This document shows, one piece after another, positions 28,659-36,321 of a stretch of 64,000 nucleotides of DNA. Below the pieces are notes generated by a model. The model searched no databases. It saw nothing but the letters and a program-made list of their open reading frames with translations, and had not been told where the DNA came from. The DNA lies in assembly GCF_030406385.1 (NCBI RefSeq), contig NZ_JAUEPM010000010.1:1-64000 (forward strand), in the 5' to 3' direction. Source of the stretch: Microbacterium oryzae (GTDB taxonomy: Bacteria; Actinomycetota; Actinomycetes; Actinomycetales; Microbacteriaceae). The position numbers and the translations under genes were made by a program. How positions within the stretch are numbered: the first letter of the stretch is position 1; every line of letters starts with the position of its first letter.

Positions 28659-30449
28659 TCATTCGGCGAACTTGGGAAGCGGCTCTTCGGTCTTCTCGGA
28701 CGGCATCACCCGGTAGTTCTTCACGACCTGCGTCACCGCCTTCTGGAGGGCGGGAGCCGTGGCCGCAGACGATGTTACCCGCGTGGGCTCATCGAGGGTG
28801 ACCATGACGATGTACTGCGGGTCGTCCGCGGGCACCACGCCGATGATGCTCGTGAAGTACAAGCCGGCCTTGTATCCGCCGTTCCCGTCGCTCTTCTGCG
28901 CGGTGCCCGTCTTCGTGGCGATGCGGTAGCCGTCGACCGCCACCGCGGGCGCGAGGCTGCCCTGCGTGGCGACGTTCTCGAGCATCCGGATGGTCGTGTC
29001 GGCCGCCTCCTCGCTCACCACGCGGCGCGGCTCGCTGAGCTCGGGCTCCGTGACGGTGCCGTCCGGCTTCGTGCAGGACTCGACGATGTGCAGCGGCTCG
29101 CGCACGCCGCCGTTGGCGAGCGTCTGGTAGGCGTTGACGACCTGCGGCATGGTCGTCGTGAACGCCTGCCCGAAGGTCGTGGCGTAGTGGCCCTGGGCGC
29201 CCCACTGGTCGGGCGGGTAGATGAGGCCCGGCTCCTCCCCTGGGAAGCCGATGTCGGTCGTGGTGCCGACACCGAACTCCTGCAGGTACTCGTAGCGGGT
29301 CTCGTCGGGCACGAGCTCGCCGAACTTCGACAGCGCGACGTTGGACGAGTCGATGAGAGCGCCCGTGAGCGTGTAGTTGTACGCGGCGTGCTGGAACGAG
29401 TCGCCGACGACCGCGCCGTTCGGGAACGCCTCGTGCCCGGAGGCGGTGACCGAGGTGTACGGCGTCGCCGCGCCCTGGTCGAGCAGCGTCGCGGCCGTGA
29501 CGGCCTTGAAGGTCGATCCGGGCTCGAAGGTGCGGGAGAAGATGCGTGAACCGCGGTCATCCGCGTCCACGGCGGTGGGGTCGTTGGGGTCGACGGTGGG
29601 ATACTCCGCCGCCGCGCGCACCGCGCCGGTGGCGACCTCCACCACCATGACGGCGCCCGCCTTCGCCTGCTGGTTCTGCGTCTCCTCGGCGATCATCTGC
29701 TGCATGTACCACTGCAGATCGGCGTCGAGCGTCAGCTGCAGGGTGCCGCCATCCACGGGCGCCTCGGTGACCTCGGTGCCGGGGATGATGAGGCCGTCGG
29801 ATCCCTGCTGATAGGTGAGGGAGCCGTCTGTGGCCTGGAGGCAGGCGTTCTCCGCCGCCTCGTAGCCTGCCAGCGGCTCGCCGTCGTCGCCGACGAATCC
29901 GAGGAGGTTGCCGGCGACCGCTCCGTACGGATAGGCGCGGGACTGGACGGGGTGGAAGGACAGGTACGGCAGGCCGAGCGCGGTGAGCTCGCGGTACTGC
30001 TGCGTGGTGAGGTCGTCGGCGAGCAGCGCGTACTGCGAGTTCGAGTCGGCGGCCAGCGCGTCGGCGACGATCGCCTGCACCTCGTCGCCGCTGCGCCCGA
30101 TGATCTCGCCGATGTCGGCCGCGCTCTCCGCCCACGTGACCGTGTACTCGCGGCCGTCGTCGTCGACGTGCTCGATGTCCTTCACGTGCACCGGGTCGAA
30201 CTGCGCGCTGTACTGCGTGGTGCTGCTGGCGAGCACAGTGCCCTCGCCGTCGACGATCGACCCGCGAGTGCCGGAGAGCACCTGACTGAAGCCGATGCCG
30301 CTGTAGGCCGCGCGGTTGTCGAGGTGCTCCTGGGCGTTCACCACCTGGATGTCCACGAGCCGCACGGCGAATCCGGCGACGATCACGGCCACCGCGGCCC
30401 CGACGACGGCGGTTCTGCGTCTCGCGCTGCGACGGGCCTTGGCGTGCAT
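28659..30449 (-). CDS. ftsI: Septal transpeptidase FtsI (PBP3/PbpB), class B penicillin-binding protein
   Basis: FtsI crosslinks septal peptidoglycan. The 596 residues have a basic cytosolic tail, one membrane anchor (about 14-34), the class B dimerisation domain, and the transpeptidase domain. Its three active-site motifs are present: the SxxK serine in 'EPGSTFKAV', SSN in 'DSSNVALSKF', and 'KTGTAQK'. The ATG at 30449 has AGGAGG at ideal spacing; the upstream open frame is not coding. It lies in the order ftsL-like, ftsI, murF. Confidence 0.96.
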   Translation of the reverse strand: MHAKARRSARRRTAVVGAAVAVIVAGFAVRLVDIQVVNAQEHLDNRAAYSGIGFSQVLSGTRGSIVDGEGTVLASSTTQYSAQFDPVHVKDIEHVDDDGREYTVTWAESAADIGEIIGRSGDEVQAIVADALAADSNSQYALLADDLTTQQYRELTALGLPYLSFHPVQSRAYPYGAVAGNLLGFVGDDGEPLAGYEAAENACLQATDGSLTYQQGSDGLIIPGTEVTEAPVDGGTLQLTLDADLQWYMQQMIAEETQNQQAKAGAVMVVEVATGAVRAAAEYPTVDPNDPTAVDADDRGSRIFSRTFEPGSTFKAVTAATLLDQGAATPYTSVTASGHEAFPNGAVVGDSFQHAAYNYTLTGALIDSSNVALSKFGELVPDETRYEYLQEFGVGTTTDIGFPGEEPGLIYPPDQWGAQGHYATTFGQAFTTTMPQVVNAYQTLANGGVREPLHIVESCTKPDGTVTEPELSEPRRVVSEEAADTTIRMLENVATQGSLAPAVAVDGYRIATKTGTAQKSDGNGGYKAGLYFTSIIGVVPADDPQYIVMVTLDEPTRVTSSAATAPALQKAVTQVVKNYRVMPSEKTEEPLPKFAE

Positions 30450-30483
30450 GGCGCCTCCTGGACTCGAGGGCGGGTGTGAGAGG

Positions 30484-31095
30484 TCAGTGCGTCGTGGGCG
30501 TGGGGAGCCCGTCGGACGCCGACGGCGGCAGCTGCGGCGCCGGCAGCTCGTCCGGCGCTTCCGCTGCCGGCATCTCCTCCGCCTGACCCGAGGGTGCCTC
30601 ATCCTCGGTCGTCGGCGCGGAGGCGGCCTGCGTGTCGGTCAGGAAGGCGTTCCCGACCGCCGAGCGCCCGGCGGCGTCGACCGTCGACGCGTCGCCCGCG
30701 GCCGCGCCGCCGCCGATGACCGCGCCGTCGCTCAGGCGCAGGTAGCTGGGAGCGGCGTCGATCACCATGCCGAGCTCGCCCGCCTGCTCGGCGAGGTGCT
30801 GCGGCGAGCTCAGCCCGGCGACCTGGTCGTAGAGCACCTGCGCCTCGAGGGTGAGCTCGTGCTGCTGCCCGTCGAGCTCGGCGATCTCGAACGTGCTCTG
30901 CGTGGTCATCACCGACAGCGCCATCTGCGCGACGGCGATGAGAACCGCGCCCACCACGGCCACGACCGCGTAGGCGAGCCGCGGGCGGGTGCGACGCTGC
31001 GGCGCGTCGAGCGGACGCAGGGCGGGGCGACGTCTCTCCGCCGGCTGGGGCGCCTCGGGTGGCGCGAGCACGGCGGATGGCGTGGCAAGGGTCAT
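30484..31095 (-). CDS. ftsL: FtsL-like division protein (septum formation initiator type)
   Basis: A 203-residue protein between rsmH and ftsI, the position of ftsL (Rv2164c in M. tuberculosis). A basic, Pro-rich N-terminus (1-35) is followed by one transmembrane helix (about 37-60). An extracellular coiled-coil stretch (about 62-110, 'STFEIAELDGQQHELTLEAQVLYDQVAGL') leads to a long Ala/Pro/Glu-rich tail. FtsL sequences diverge quickly, so the assignment rests on topology and position. The ATG overlaps the rsmH stop (ATGA). Confidence 0.82.
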   Translation of the reverse strand: MTLATPSAVLAPPEAPQPAERRRPALRPLDAPQRRTRPRLAYAVVAVVGAVLIAVAQMALSVMTTQSTFEIAELDGQQHELTLEAQVLYDQVAGLSSPQHLAEQAGELGMVIDAAPSYLRLSDGAVIGGGAAAGDASTVDAAGRSAVGNAFLTDTQAASAPTTEDEAPSGQAEEMPAAEAPDELPAPQLPPSASDGLPTPTTH

Positions 31096-32045
31096 TGCGC
31101 TTCCCTCACTCGTTCGATGGCGCGCAGGCGCACGGGTTTGGCACGGGGGTTCGATTCGGCTTCGGCCTCGCTCGCGAGCTCGGCTCCGCGCACGAGCAGG
31201 CGGAACTCGGCAGCGTGCTCGGGCATCTCCATCGGCAGGCCGGCCGGAGCCTTTGAGCGGACCGCCTCGGCGAAGAGCCGCTTGACGAACCGGTCCTCGA
31301 GCGACTGGTACGCGAGCACGACCATCCGACCGCCCACCGCGAGCGACGACAGCGCCGCGGGGATGGCGCGCTCGAGAGCGGCCAGCTCGCCGTTGACCTC
31401 GATGCGCAGCGCCTGGAACACGCGCTTTGCGGGATGGCCGGCGTTCTTCAGGGCGGAGGGGGTCGCGTCCTGGAGGATGTCGACGAGCCGCCCGGAGCGC
31501 TCGATGGGGGCGTCGGCGCGCGCGGCGATGATCGCACGGGCGTAGCGTCCGGCGAGCTTCTCCTCGCCGTAGCGCTCGAAGATGCGACGGAGGTCGCCCT
31601 CGCCGTACGTCGCGATGACGTCGGCTGCGGTCATCCCGCCGGTGGGGTCCATGCGCATGTCAAGGGGAGCGTCCTGCGCGTACGCGAAGCCGCGCTCCGC
31701 CTCGTCCAGCTGGAACGACGAGACGCCGAGATCGTAGAGGATCGCGTCAGCCCGAACGACGCCGGCTTCTCCCAGCGCCTCGCGGATCCCGTCGTAGACG
31801 GTGTGCACGAGGGTCGTGCGGTCGGCGAAGCGAGCCAGCCGCTCCCCCGCGATGCGGAGCGCGTCGGGGTCGCGGTCCAGGCCCACCAGGTGAGCCTGCG
31901 GGAAGCGCTCGAGGAACGCCTCGGAGTGCCCGCCCATGCCGAGCGTCCCGTCGACGTAGACCGCGCCGCCATGCTGGAGGGCCGGGCCGAGCAGCTCGAC
32001 GCAGCGGTCCAGCAGCACGGGGGTGTGGATGTCGCGGATGCTCAT
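31092..32045 (-). CDS. rsmH: 16S rRNA m4C1402 methyltransferase RsmH
   Basis: RsmH (MraW) methylates N4 of C1402 in 16S rRNA using SAM. The 317 residues contain 'HTPVLLDRCVELL', the SAM-binding 'VDGTLGMGGHSEA', 'DRDPDAL', 'DLGVSSFQLDEAERGFAY' and 'VLAYQSLEDRFVKR'. It is the second gene of the division cluster, after mraZ, and its stop overlaps the ftsL-like start. Confidence 0.96.
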   Translation of the reverse strand: MSIRDIHTPVLLDRCVELLGPALQHGGAVYVDGTLGMGGHSEAFLERFPQAHLVGLDRDPDALRIAGERLARFADRTTLVHTVYDGIREALGEAGVVRADAILYDLGVSSFQLDEAERGFAYAQDAPLDMRMDPTGGMTAADVIATYGEGDLRRIFERYGEEKLAGRYARAIIAARADAPIERSGRLVDILQDATPSALKNAGHPAKRVFQALRIEVNGELAALERAIPAALSSLAVGGRMVVLAYQSLEDRFVKRLFAEAVRSKAPAGLPMEMPEHAAEFRLLVRGAELASEAEAESNPRAKPVRLRAIERVREAQ

Positions 32046-32142
32046 GTCTCGCCCCTCTTCCGTCCCCGGCTCTGATTCCCATCCGCTCGACCTGCCGCCG
32101 GGGAAGTGGCGTCAGGGCTGCGGGTGGGGATCACAACCGGGG

Positions 32143-32574
32143 TCAGAACAGTCCGGGGATCACCTCCCCCTCCAGCTCGGAATAGCTCTCCTCGTTGCTC
32201 TCCAGGTACGCGTTCCAGGCGCCGGCGTCCCAGATCTCGGCGTGCGCGCCGACACCCGTGACGACGAGCTCCTTCTCCAGTCCCGCGTAGCTGCGCAGGT
32301 GCGTCGGGATGGTGATGCGGTTCTGGCCATCGGGGGTCTCGGCACTCGCACCGGAGAGGAACATGCGCATGAAGTCACGCGCCTGCTTGTTCGTGAGCGG
32401 CGCCTCGCGGATGCGCTCGTGCACCCGCTCGAACTCCGCCGTGCTGAACACGTACAGGCACCGCTCCTGGCCGCGGGTCACGACGATCCCGCCCGCCAGC
32501 TCCTCGCGGAACTTCGCGGGGAGGATGACACGGCCTTTGTCGTCGAGCTTGGGGGTGTGCGTGCCCAACAGCAT
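32143..32574 (-). CDS. mraZ: Transcriptional regulator MraZ
   Basis: MraZ binds repeats upstream of its own gene and tunes the division cluster. The 143 residues contain two SpoVT-AbrB half-domains: '[21 protein letters not shown]' near the N-terminus and '[18 protein letters not shown]' near 75-95, each with the DxxGR-type turn. The start MLLGTH at 32574 follows homology; the frame is open 29 codons further. It is the first gene of the division cluster and has its binding boxes just upstream. Confidence 0.95.
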   Translation of the reverse strand: MLLGTHTPKLDDKGRVILPAKFREELAGGIVVTRGQERCLYVFSTAEFERVHERIREAPLTNKQARDFMRMFLSGASAETPDGQNRITIPTHLRSYAGLEKELVVTGVGAHAEIWDAGAWNAYLESNEESYSELEGEVIPGLF

Positions 32575-32604
32575 CGGCCATCTCACCCCCTCCATCTCGG
32601 CCCG

Positions 32605-32640
32605 CCCAGGTTTGCCCCACTTTACTCCACATCCCCCCAC
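32605..32640 (-). promoter_or_regulatory. MraZ-binding box array (four boxes, 10-bp period)
   Basis: On the minus strand, GTGGGG (32635-32640), GTGGAG (32625-32630), GTGGGG (32615-32620) and a weaker CCTGGG (32605-32610) recur every 10 bp, 31-66 bp before mraZ. This matches the GTGG(G/A)G-N4 direct repeats known for MraZ autoregulation. A GATAGT -10-like box just upstream overlaps the first box. Confidence 0.8.
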
Positions 32641-32765
32641 TATCCAGGCAGAATCGCGCATTCACAGGATCGAATCGTGGCGGCCATCCGCGTCATTCCG
32701 CGGAAGAGCCGCGGTGGAGGAAAAGGGAGGCCCGGTGGAGCGAGAAAGGCGCCAGGGCACGAAAA

Positions 32766-32791
32766 AAGCGCCGACCCGGAGGTCGGCGCTT
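32766..32791 (-). terminator. Rho-independent terminator after the DUF3040 gene
   Basis: An 11-bp GC-rich stem (32766-32776 with 32781-32791) with a 4-nt loop is followed on the minus strand by a TTTTT run. It isolates the DUF3040 gene from the mraZ operon. Confidence 0.88.
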
Positions 32792-32812
32792 CAAGTGAGG
32801 GAGGAAAGGGGC

Positions 32813-33199
32813 TCAGCCCCCGTTCTGGCGGCGGTCCCATCGGTCGCTCATGCGATCCATGAAGCTCGCCCCCTGCGCGGGCTTGCTCGGCGCACGGCCC
32901 GTGCGCGGCTGTCCCGGCCCGTCATCGCCCTTCGCGGGCGTGGTGGCCAGCACGACGCCGCCGACCATGGCGGCGAACCCCGCCACCCCGAGGCCTATGC
33001 CCAGGGGGAGGATGCTGGTCCAGACGGCGATCCCCGCGACGACGGCCGCCAGGCCGACGAGCACGAGGATGGCCCCGTAGACGACATTGCGGTAGCTGAG
33101 CGCTCGGCCCGCCGTCGCGCTCACGACATCGGCGTCGTTCTGCATGAGATGGCGTTCCATCTCATCCAGCAGGCGCTGCTCCTGTTCGGAGAGTGGCAT
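32813..33199 (-). CDS. DUF3040 membrane protein
   Basis: A 128-residue member of DUF3040, an actinobacterial family without known function (Rv2169c in M. tuberculosis, also close to mraZ). The N-terminus has the family motif MPLSEQEQRLLDEMERHL, followed by two membrane segments (about 38-60 and 64-86) and a hydrophilic tail. GAGGGGG precedes the ATG. A TAGAAT -10 box (33230-33235, minus strand) lies about 30 bp upstream, back to back with the promoter of the polyprenyl synthase gene. Confidence 0.9.
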   Translation of the reverse strand: MPLSEQEQRLLDEMERHLMQNDADVVSATAGRALSYRNVVYGAILVLVGLAAVVAGIAVWTSILPLGIGLGVAGFAAMVGGVVLATTPAKGDDGPGQPRTGRAPSKPAQGASFMDRMSDRWDRRQNGG

Positions 33200-33252
33200 G
33201 GTGTCCCCCTCGGGTGAAACTCGTGCTTCATTCTATCGCCGCGTGTCCTCAC

Positions 33253-33258
33253 TAGGCT
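33253..33258 (+). promoter_or_regulatory. Predicted -10 box (TAGGCT) for a leaderless polyprenyl synthase mRNA
   Basis: TAGGCT is followed by exactly 6 nt (aggccc) and then the GTG at 33265, with no Shine-Dalgarno. The -10 box of the divergent DUF3040 gene is 18 bp away. Confidence 0.6.
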
Positions 33259-33264
33259 AGGCCC

Positions 33265-34347
33265 GTGGCGCTTCCTCTTCCGCTCATCGAGCACATCTCC
33301 CAGCGACTGGATAGCTTCGCCGACACGCAGCGCGACGAGGTCCGGGAGCTCGGCCCCGAGGCGGAGGGCTTCGTCGCGCACGCACTCGCGTCGCTCGTGG
33401 GCGGCAAGCGCCTCCGCGGCCGCTTCTGCGCCACCGGATGGCGGTCTGTGCGCGGCGGGGACGCCCCGCCTCCCCCGTCGGTCGTCGACGCGTGCGCATC
33501 GCTCGAGGTCTTCCAGGCGGCAGCGCTCGTGCACGACGACCTCATCGACAACTCCGATACTCGGCGAGGCCGCCCCGCCGCTCACCGCGCCCTGGAAGCC
33601 TGGCACCGCGAGGCCGCATGGGTGGGCGATGCCGCGCGCTTCGGCCGATCGGGCGCGGTCCTCCTCGGCGACCTCCTCCTCGCGTGGAGCGCAGACCTCT
33701 TCGACGCCGCGCTCTCGGCCCTCGACACCTCACCCGACGCCGCGCGTCGCGAGTACGCCCGCATGCGCCGAGAGGTCATGATCGGGCAGTTCCTCGACGT
33801 GGCCGAGGAATCGGCCTGGCCGCGCACGCCCGACGACGAGCACGCGGACCGCGCGCTGCGCATCGCGTCCCTCAAGTCCGCTCGCTACAGCGTGCAGCAG
33901 CCGCTCGTCATCGGCGGGGCACTCGGCGGCGGGGATGACGAACAGCTCCGCGCACTCGCCGCCTTCGGCCATCCGCTCGGACTCGCGTTCCAGCTGCGCG
34001 ACGATGTGCTCGGCGTGTTCGGCGACGAGCAGCAGACCGGGAAGCCCGCCGGCGACGACCTCCGCGAGGGCAAGCGCACCCTCCTCATCGCGTACGCGCG
34101 CGAGGGCGTGGCGACCGACGTCCGCGAGCGCATCGACGCGCTCGTCGGGGATCCCGACCTCGCGGACGGTGACGTCGACTCCCTGCGGCGGATCATCGTC
34201 GACAGCGGCGCCCTGGATCGCGTGGAGGAGCTCATCTCCTCCTTCGGGGAAGAGGCGGCCGCCGTGCTGTCGGCGGCGCCGCTCGACACCGGCGCGGTCG
34301 AGGAGCTCGGACGCCTCCTCGACGCCGCGACGCGGCGCACCGCCTGA
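33265..34347 (+). CDS. Polyprenyl diphosphate synthase (IdsA/GGPP synthase type)
   Basis: Condenses isopentenyl diphosphate with allylic diphosphates to make linear prenyl diphosphates for quinones, carotenoids or lipid carriers. The 360 residues have both aspartate-rich motifs: a shortened first one in 'LVHDDLIDNSDTRRGRP' and 'DDVLGVFGDEQQTGKPAGDDLREGKRT'. Product length cannot be assigned with confidence. The GTG start is supported by a -10 box 6 nt upstream. Order with its neighbours matches idsA2-Rv2175c-pknL in M. tuberculosis. Confidence 0.92.
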   Translation: MALPLPLIEHISQRLDSFADTQRDEVRELGPEAEGFVAHALASLVGGKRLRGRFCATGWRSVRGGDAPPPPSVVDACASLEVFQAAALVHDDLIDNSDTRRGRPAAHRALEAWHREAAWVGDAARFGRSGAVLLGDLLLAWSADLFDAALSALDTSPDAARREYARMRREVMIGQFLDVAEESAWPRTPDDEHADRALRIASLKSARYSVQQPLVIGGALGGGDDEQLRALAAFGHPLGLAFQLRDDVLGVFGDEQQTGKPAGDDLREGKRTLLIAYAREGVATDVRERIDALVGDPDLADGDVDSLRRIIVDSGALDRVEELISSFGEEAAAVLSAAPLDTGAVEELGRLLDAATRRTA

Positions 34348-34374
34348 CCGGGCCTGGTCAGGCCGAGGACCTGC

Positions 34375-34725
34375 TCAGGCCAGGGTCTGCGCGACCCTGC
34401 GCACCTCGGACTTCCGTCCCGCCAGCAGGGCGGTGATCGGGGCGACGCCGATCGTGTCGTCCGTGGTGAGCAGCCAGTCGATCGCCTCATCGTCGGAGAA
34501 TCCGGCGTCGCCGAGCACCGTCACGGTGCCGCGCAGGGACGCGAGCGGCTGACCGTCGACGAGGAACACGGCGGGCACCTTGAGCGGACCCTCCCGCCGC
34601 GAGGCGATGAGCACGCGATCGTCGAGGAGACGCCGGATGCGCCCCTGCGGTTCGCCGAGGATGTCGACGAGCTCGGGGATCGTCAGCCAGTCGGTGGGAA
34701 CAGTCGAGGAAGTCTCCGCAGTCAC
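34375..34725 (-). CDS. Rv2175c-family DNA-binding protein
   Basis: A 116-residue protein matching the Rv2175c family. The N-terminal part holds a helix-turn-helix ('DWLTIPELVDILGEPQGRIRRLLDDRVLIAS'), and the C-terminal domain contains 'LRGTVTVLGDAGFSDDEAIDWLLTTDDTIG'. In M. tuberculosis Rv2175c is a substrate of the kinase PknL, whose homologue lies nearby here. A Thr/Ser-rich N-terminus (TAETSSTVPT) could hold such a site (inference). GTG start. It is convergent with the polyprenyl synthase. Confidence 0.87.
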   Translation of the reverse strand: MTAETSSTVPTDWLTIPELVDILGEPQGRIRRLLDDRVLIASRREGPLKVPAVFLVDGQPLASLRGTVTVLGDAGFSDDEAIDWLLTTDDTIGVAPITALLAGRKSEVRRVAQTLA

Positions 34726-34835
34726 CCCCTCAGTTTCTCATCCCGACGCCGGTGCGCGGTGACGCCTTCTTTCACTTCCGTCACACCAGCGCCGACCTCC
34801 CCACGCGCACCTCTCGCCACTCCGGATACCTTCTT

Positions 34836-34864
34836 TTGACTTCGTGACACTTCCGTGACAATGT
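34836..34864 (+). promoter_or_regulatory. Predicted promoter of the LysM protein gene
   Basis: TTGACT (34836-34841) is followed after 17 bp by CAATGT (34859-34864). The spacer contains direct repeats of GTGACA (34844-34849 and 34855-34860). The 154-bp gap between the divergent genes holds no other clear structure. Confidence 0.5.
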
Positions 34865-34891
34865 GGGCGCGTCCGATCGTTGGGGGTCAAC

Positions 34892-36238
34892 GTGCATCGA
34901 CCGACTTCGCGCCGCAGGCGCGACCTGTTCACCACCGTTCCCATGGCAGTCACCGGCGCCATCGCCGTGACGCTGGGAGCGCCTGCTGCCGCATCGGCGG
35001 TGGAGAAACCGCGCGAGGGCGTACGGCACCTGCCGGCCGACCTCGGCCACACCGACGGCAGCCTCGCCGTCGCCGCGAATGCGCATGCCGTGCGCACTCC
35101 CACCGCGACCGCCGGCGTGACCGTGCACCAGGCGGCTGCGGCCATCACGAGCTACACCGTCCAGCCCGGCGACACGATCACCGGCATCGCGATCCGCCAC
35201 GGTCTGCGCACGGTCGACGTGCTCACGTGGAACGGCCTCGGCTGGTCGAGCACTATCTACCCTGGCCAGTCGATCCGGCTGACCGCGTCGAGCGCCGGCG
35301 CCTCGCAGGACGCATCGGCGACCGCCGCGAAGCCCGCCGCCGTGATCCAGGGCGAGGCGCGCACGCAGCACCACGTCGTGACGTCGGGCGACACCGTCTG
35401 GTCCATCGCCCAGCGCTACGGCTCCTCGGTCGACCGCATCATCTCGCTGAACAAGCTCGGCTCCGATGCGTTGATCTTCGTCGGCCAGAAGCTCGCCGTC
35501 GCGGACAACGCGGTCGCGGTCCCCGCGCAGCAGCAGGAGGCGACGTCGGAGGCTCCCGCGGTGCAGGAGGCTCCGGCCGCACCGCAGACCGAGAGCTACA
35601 TCGTCCAGGCCGGCGACACGCTCTGGGCCATCGCGCAGAAGCACGGCGTGAGCGTCAGCGAGCTGCTCGCGGCGAACGGGCTGAACGGGTCGAGCATCAT
35701 CTACCCCGGTCAGAAGATCGCCCTCCCCCGGGCGGGCGGCGCCCCCGCTCCGCAGAGCGCCCCTCAGGCGCAGCAGCAGAGCGAGGCTCCTCAGTCGATC
35801 TACGACATCCCGACGGATCAGCTGTCGGCGTCGCTCAACGCGCCGCAGACCGAGAACGCGCAGATGATCATCCGCATCGGCCGCGAGCTGGGCATCTCCG
35901 ACAAGGGCATCGCGATCGCCCTCGCGACCGCGATGGTTGAGTCGGGCCTGCGCAACCTCGACTGGGGCGACCGCGACTCGCTGGGTCTGTTCCAGCAGCG
36001 TCCGAGCACGGGCTGGGGCTCCGAGGAGCAGATCCTCAACCGCGACTACTCGATCCGGGTGTTCTTCGGCGGCGCCGGCGACCCCAACGGCAGCACCACC
36101 CGCGGCCTCCGCGACATCGCCGGCTGGCAGGACATGGACTTCGGCCAGGCCGCGCAGACCGTGCAGATCTCCGCGTTCCCCGACCGGTACGGACGCTGGG
36201 AGACGCAGGCATACTCCTGGCTCGCACAGCTCGGCTGA
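34892..36238 (+). CDS. Secreted LysM protein with a C-terminal lysozyme/transglycosylase-like domain
   Basis: Likely a peptidoglycan-binding cell-wall enzyme. From the GTG at 34892 it has 448 residues. An Arg-rich N-region and hydrophobic segment form a signal peptide (to about residue 38, 'PAAASAVEK'). Three LysM domains follow, beginning 'SYTVQPGDTITG', 'HHVVTSGDTVWS' and 'SYIVQAGDTLWA'. The C-terminal 140 residues resemble an SLT-like fold ('ATAMVESGLRNLDWGDRDSLGLFQQRPSTGWG', with a candidate catalytic Glu). GTG is chosen for GGGGG 5 nt upstream; TTG at 34880 is the alternative. It precedes the PASTA kinase. Confidence 0.83.
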   Translation: MHRPTSRRRRDLFTTVPMAVTGAIAVTLGAPAAASAVEKPREGVRHLPADLGHTDGSLAVAANAHAVRTPTATAGVTVHQAAAAITSYTVQPGDTITGIAIRHGLRTVDVLTWNGLGWSSTIYPGQSIRLTASSAGASQDASATAAKPAAVIQGEARTQHHVVTSGDTVWSIAQRYGSSVDRIISLNKLGSDALIFVGQKLAVADNAVAVPAQQQEATSEAPAVQEAPAAPQTESYIVQAGDTLWAIAQKHGVSVSELLAANGLNGSSIIYPGQKIALPRAGGAPAPQSAPQAQQQSEAPQSIYDIPTDQLSASLNAPQTENAQMIIRIGRELGISDKGIAIALATAMVESGLRNLDWGDRDSLGLFQQRPSTGWGSEEQILNRDYSIRVFFGGAGDPNGSTTRGLRDIAGWQDMDFGQAAQTVQISAFPDRYGRWETQAYSWLAQLG

Positions 36239-36260
36239 CCTCCCCTCGGGGACACGATCG

Positions 36261-36286
36261 TGACCGGCGCGGTGGCGCGCCGGTCA
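36261..36286 (+). terminator. Possible terminator hairpin after the LysM gene
   Basis: TGACCGGCGC (36261-36270) pairs with GCGCCGGTCA (36277-36286) around a 6-nt loop. There is no T-tract. It separates the LysM gene from the kinase promoter. Confidence 0.5.
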
Positions 36287-36309
36287 CAGTCGTCTCAGCC
36301 GGGCTTTCG

Positions 36310-36315
36310 TAGAAT
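36310..36315 (+). promoter_or_regulatory. Predicted -10 box (TAGAAT) for a leaderless kinase mRNA
   Basis: TAGAAT is a near-consensus -10 and is followed by exactly 6 nt before the GTG at 36322. No Shine-Dalgarno is seen before the GTG or the ATG two codons later. Confidence 0.65.
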
Positions 36316-36321
36316 CAGGCT

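Noticed and set aside
34726..34891. c-di-AMP (ydaO-type) riboswitch before the LysM wall protein
   Set aside because: Such switches often precede actinobacterial wall hydrolases, but the 5' leader from the predicted promoter is only about 20 nt and shows no conserved core.
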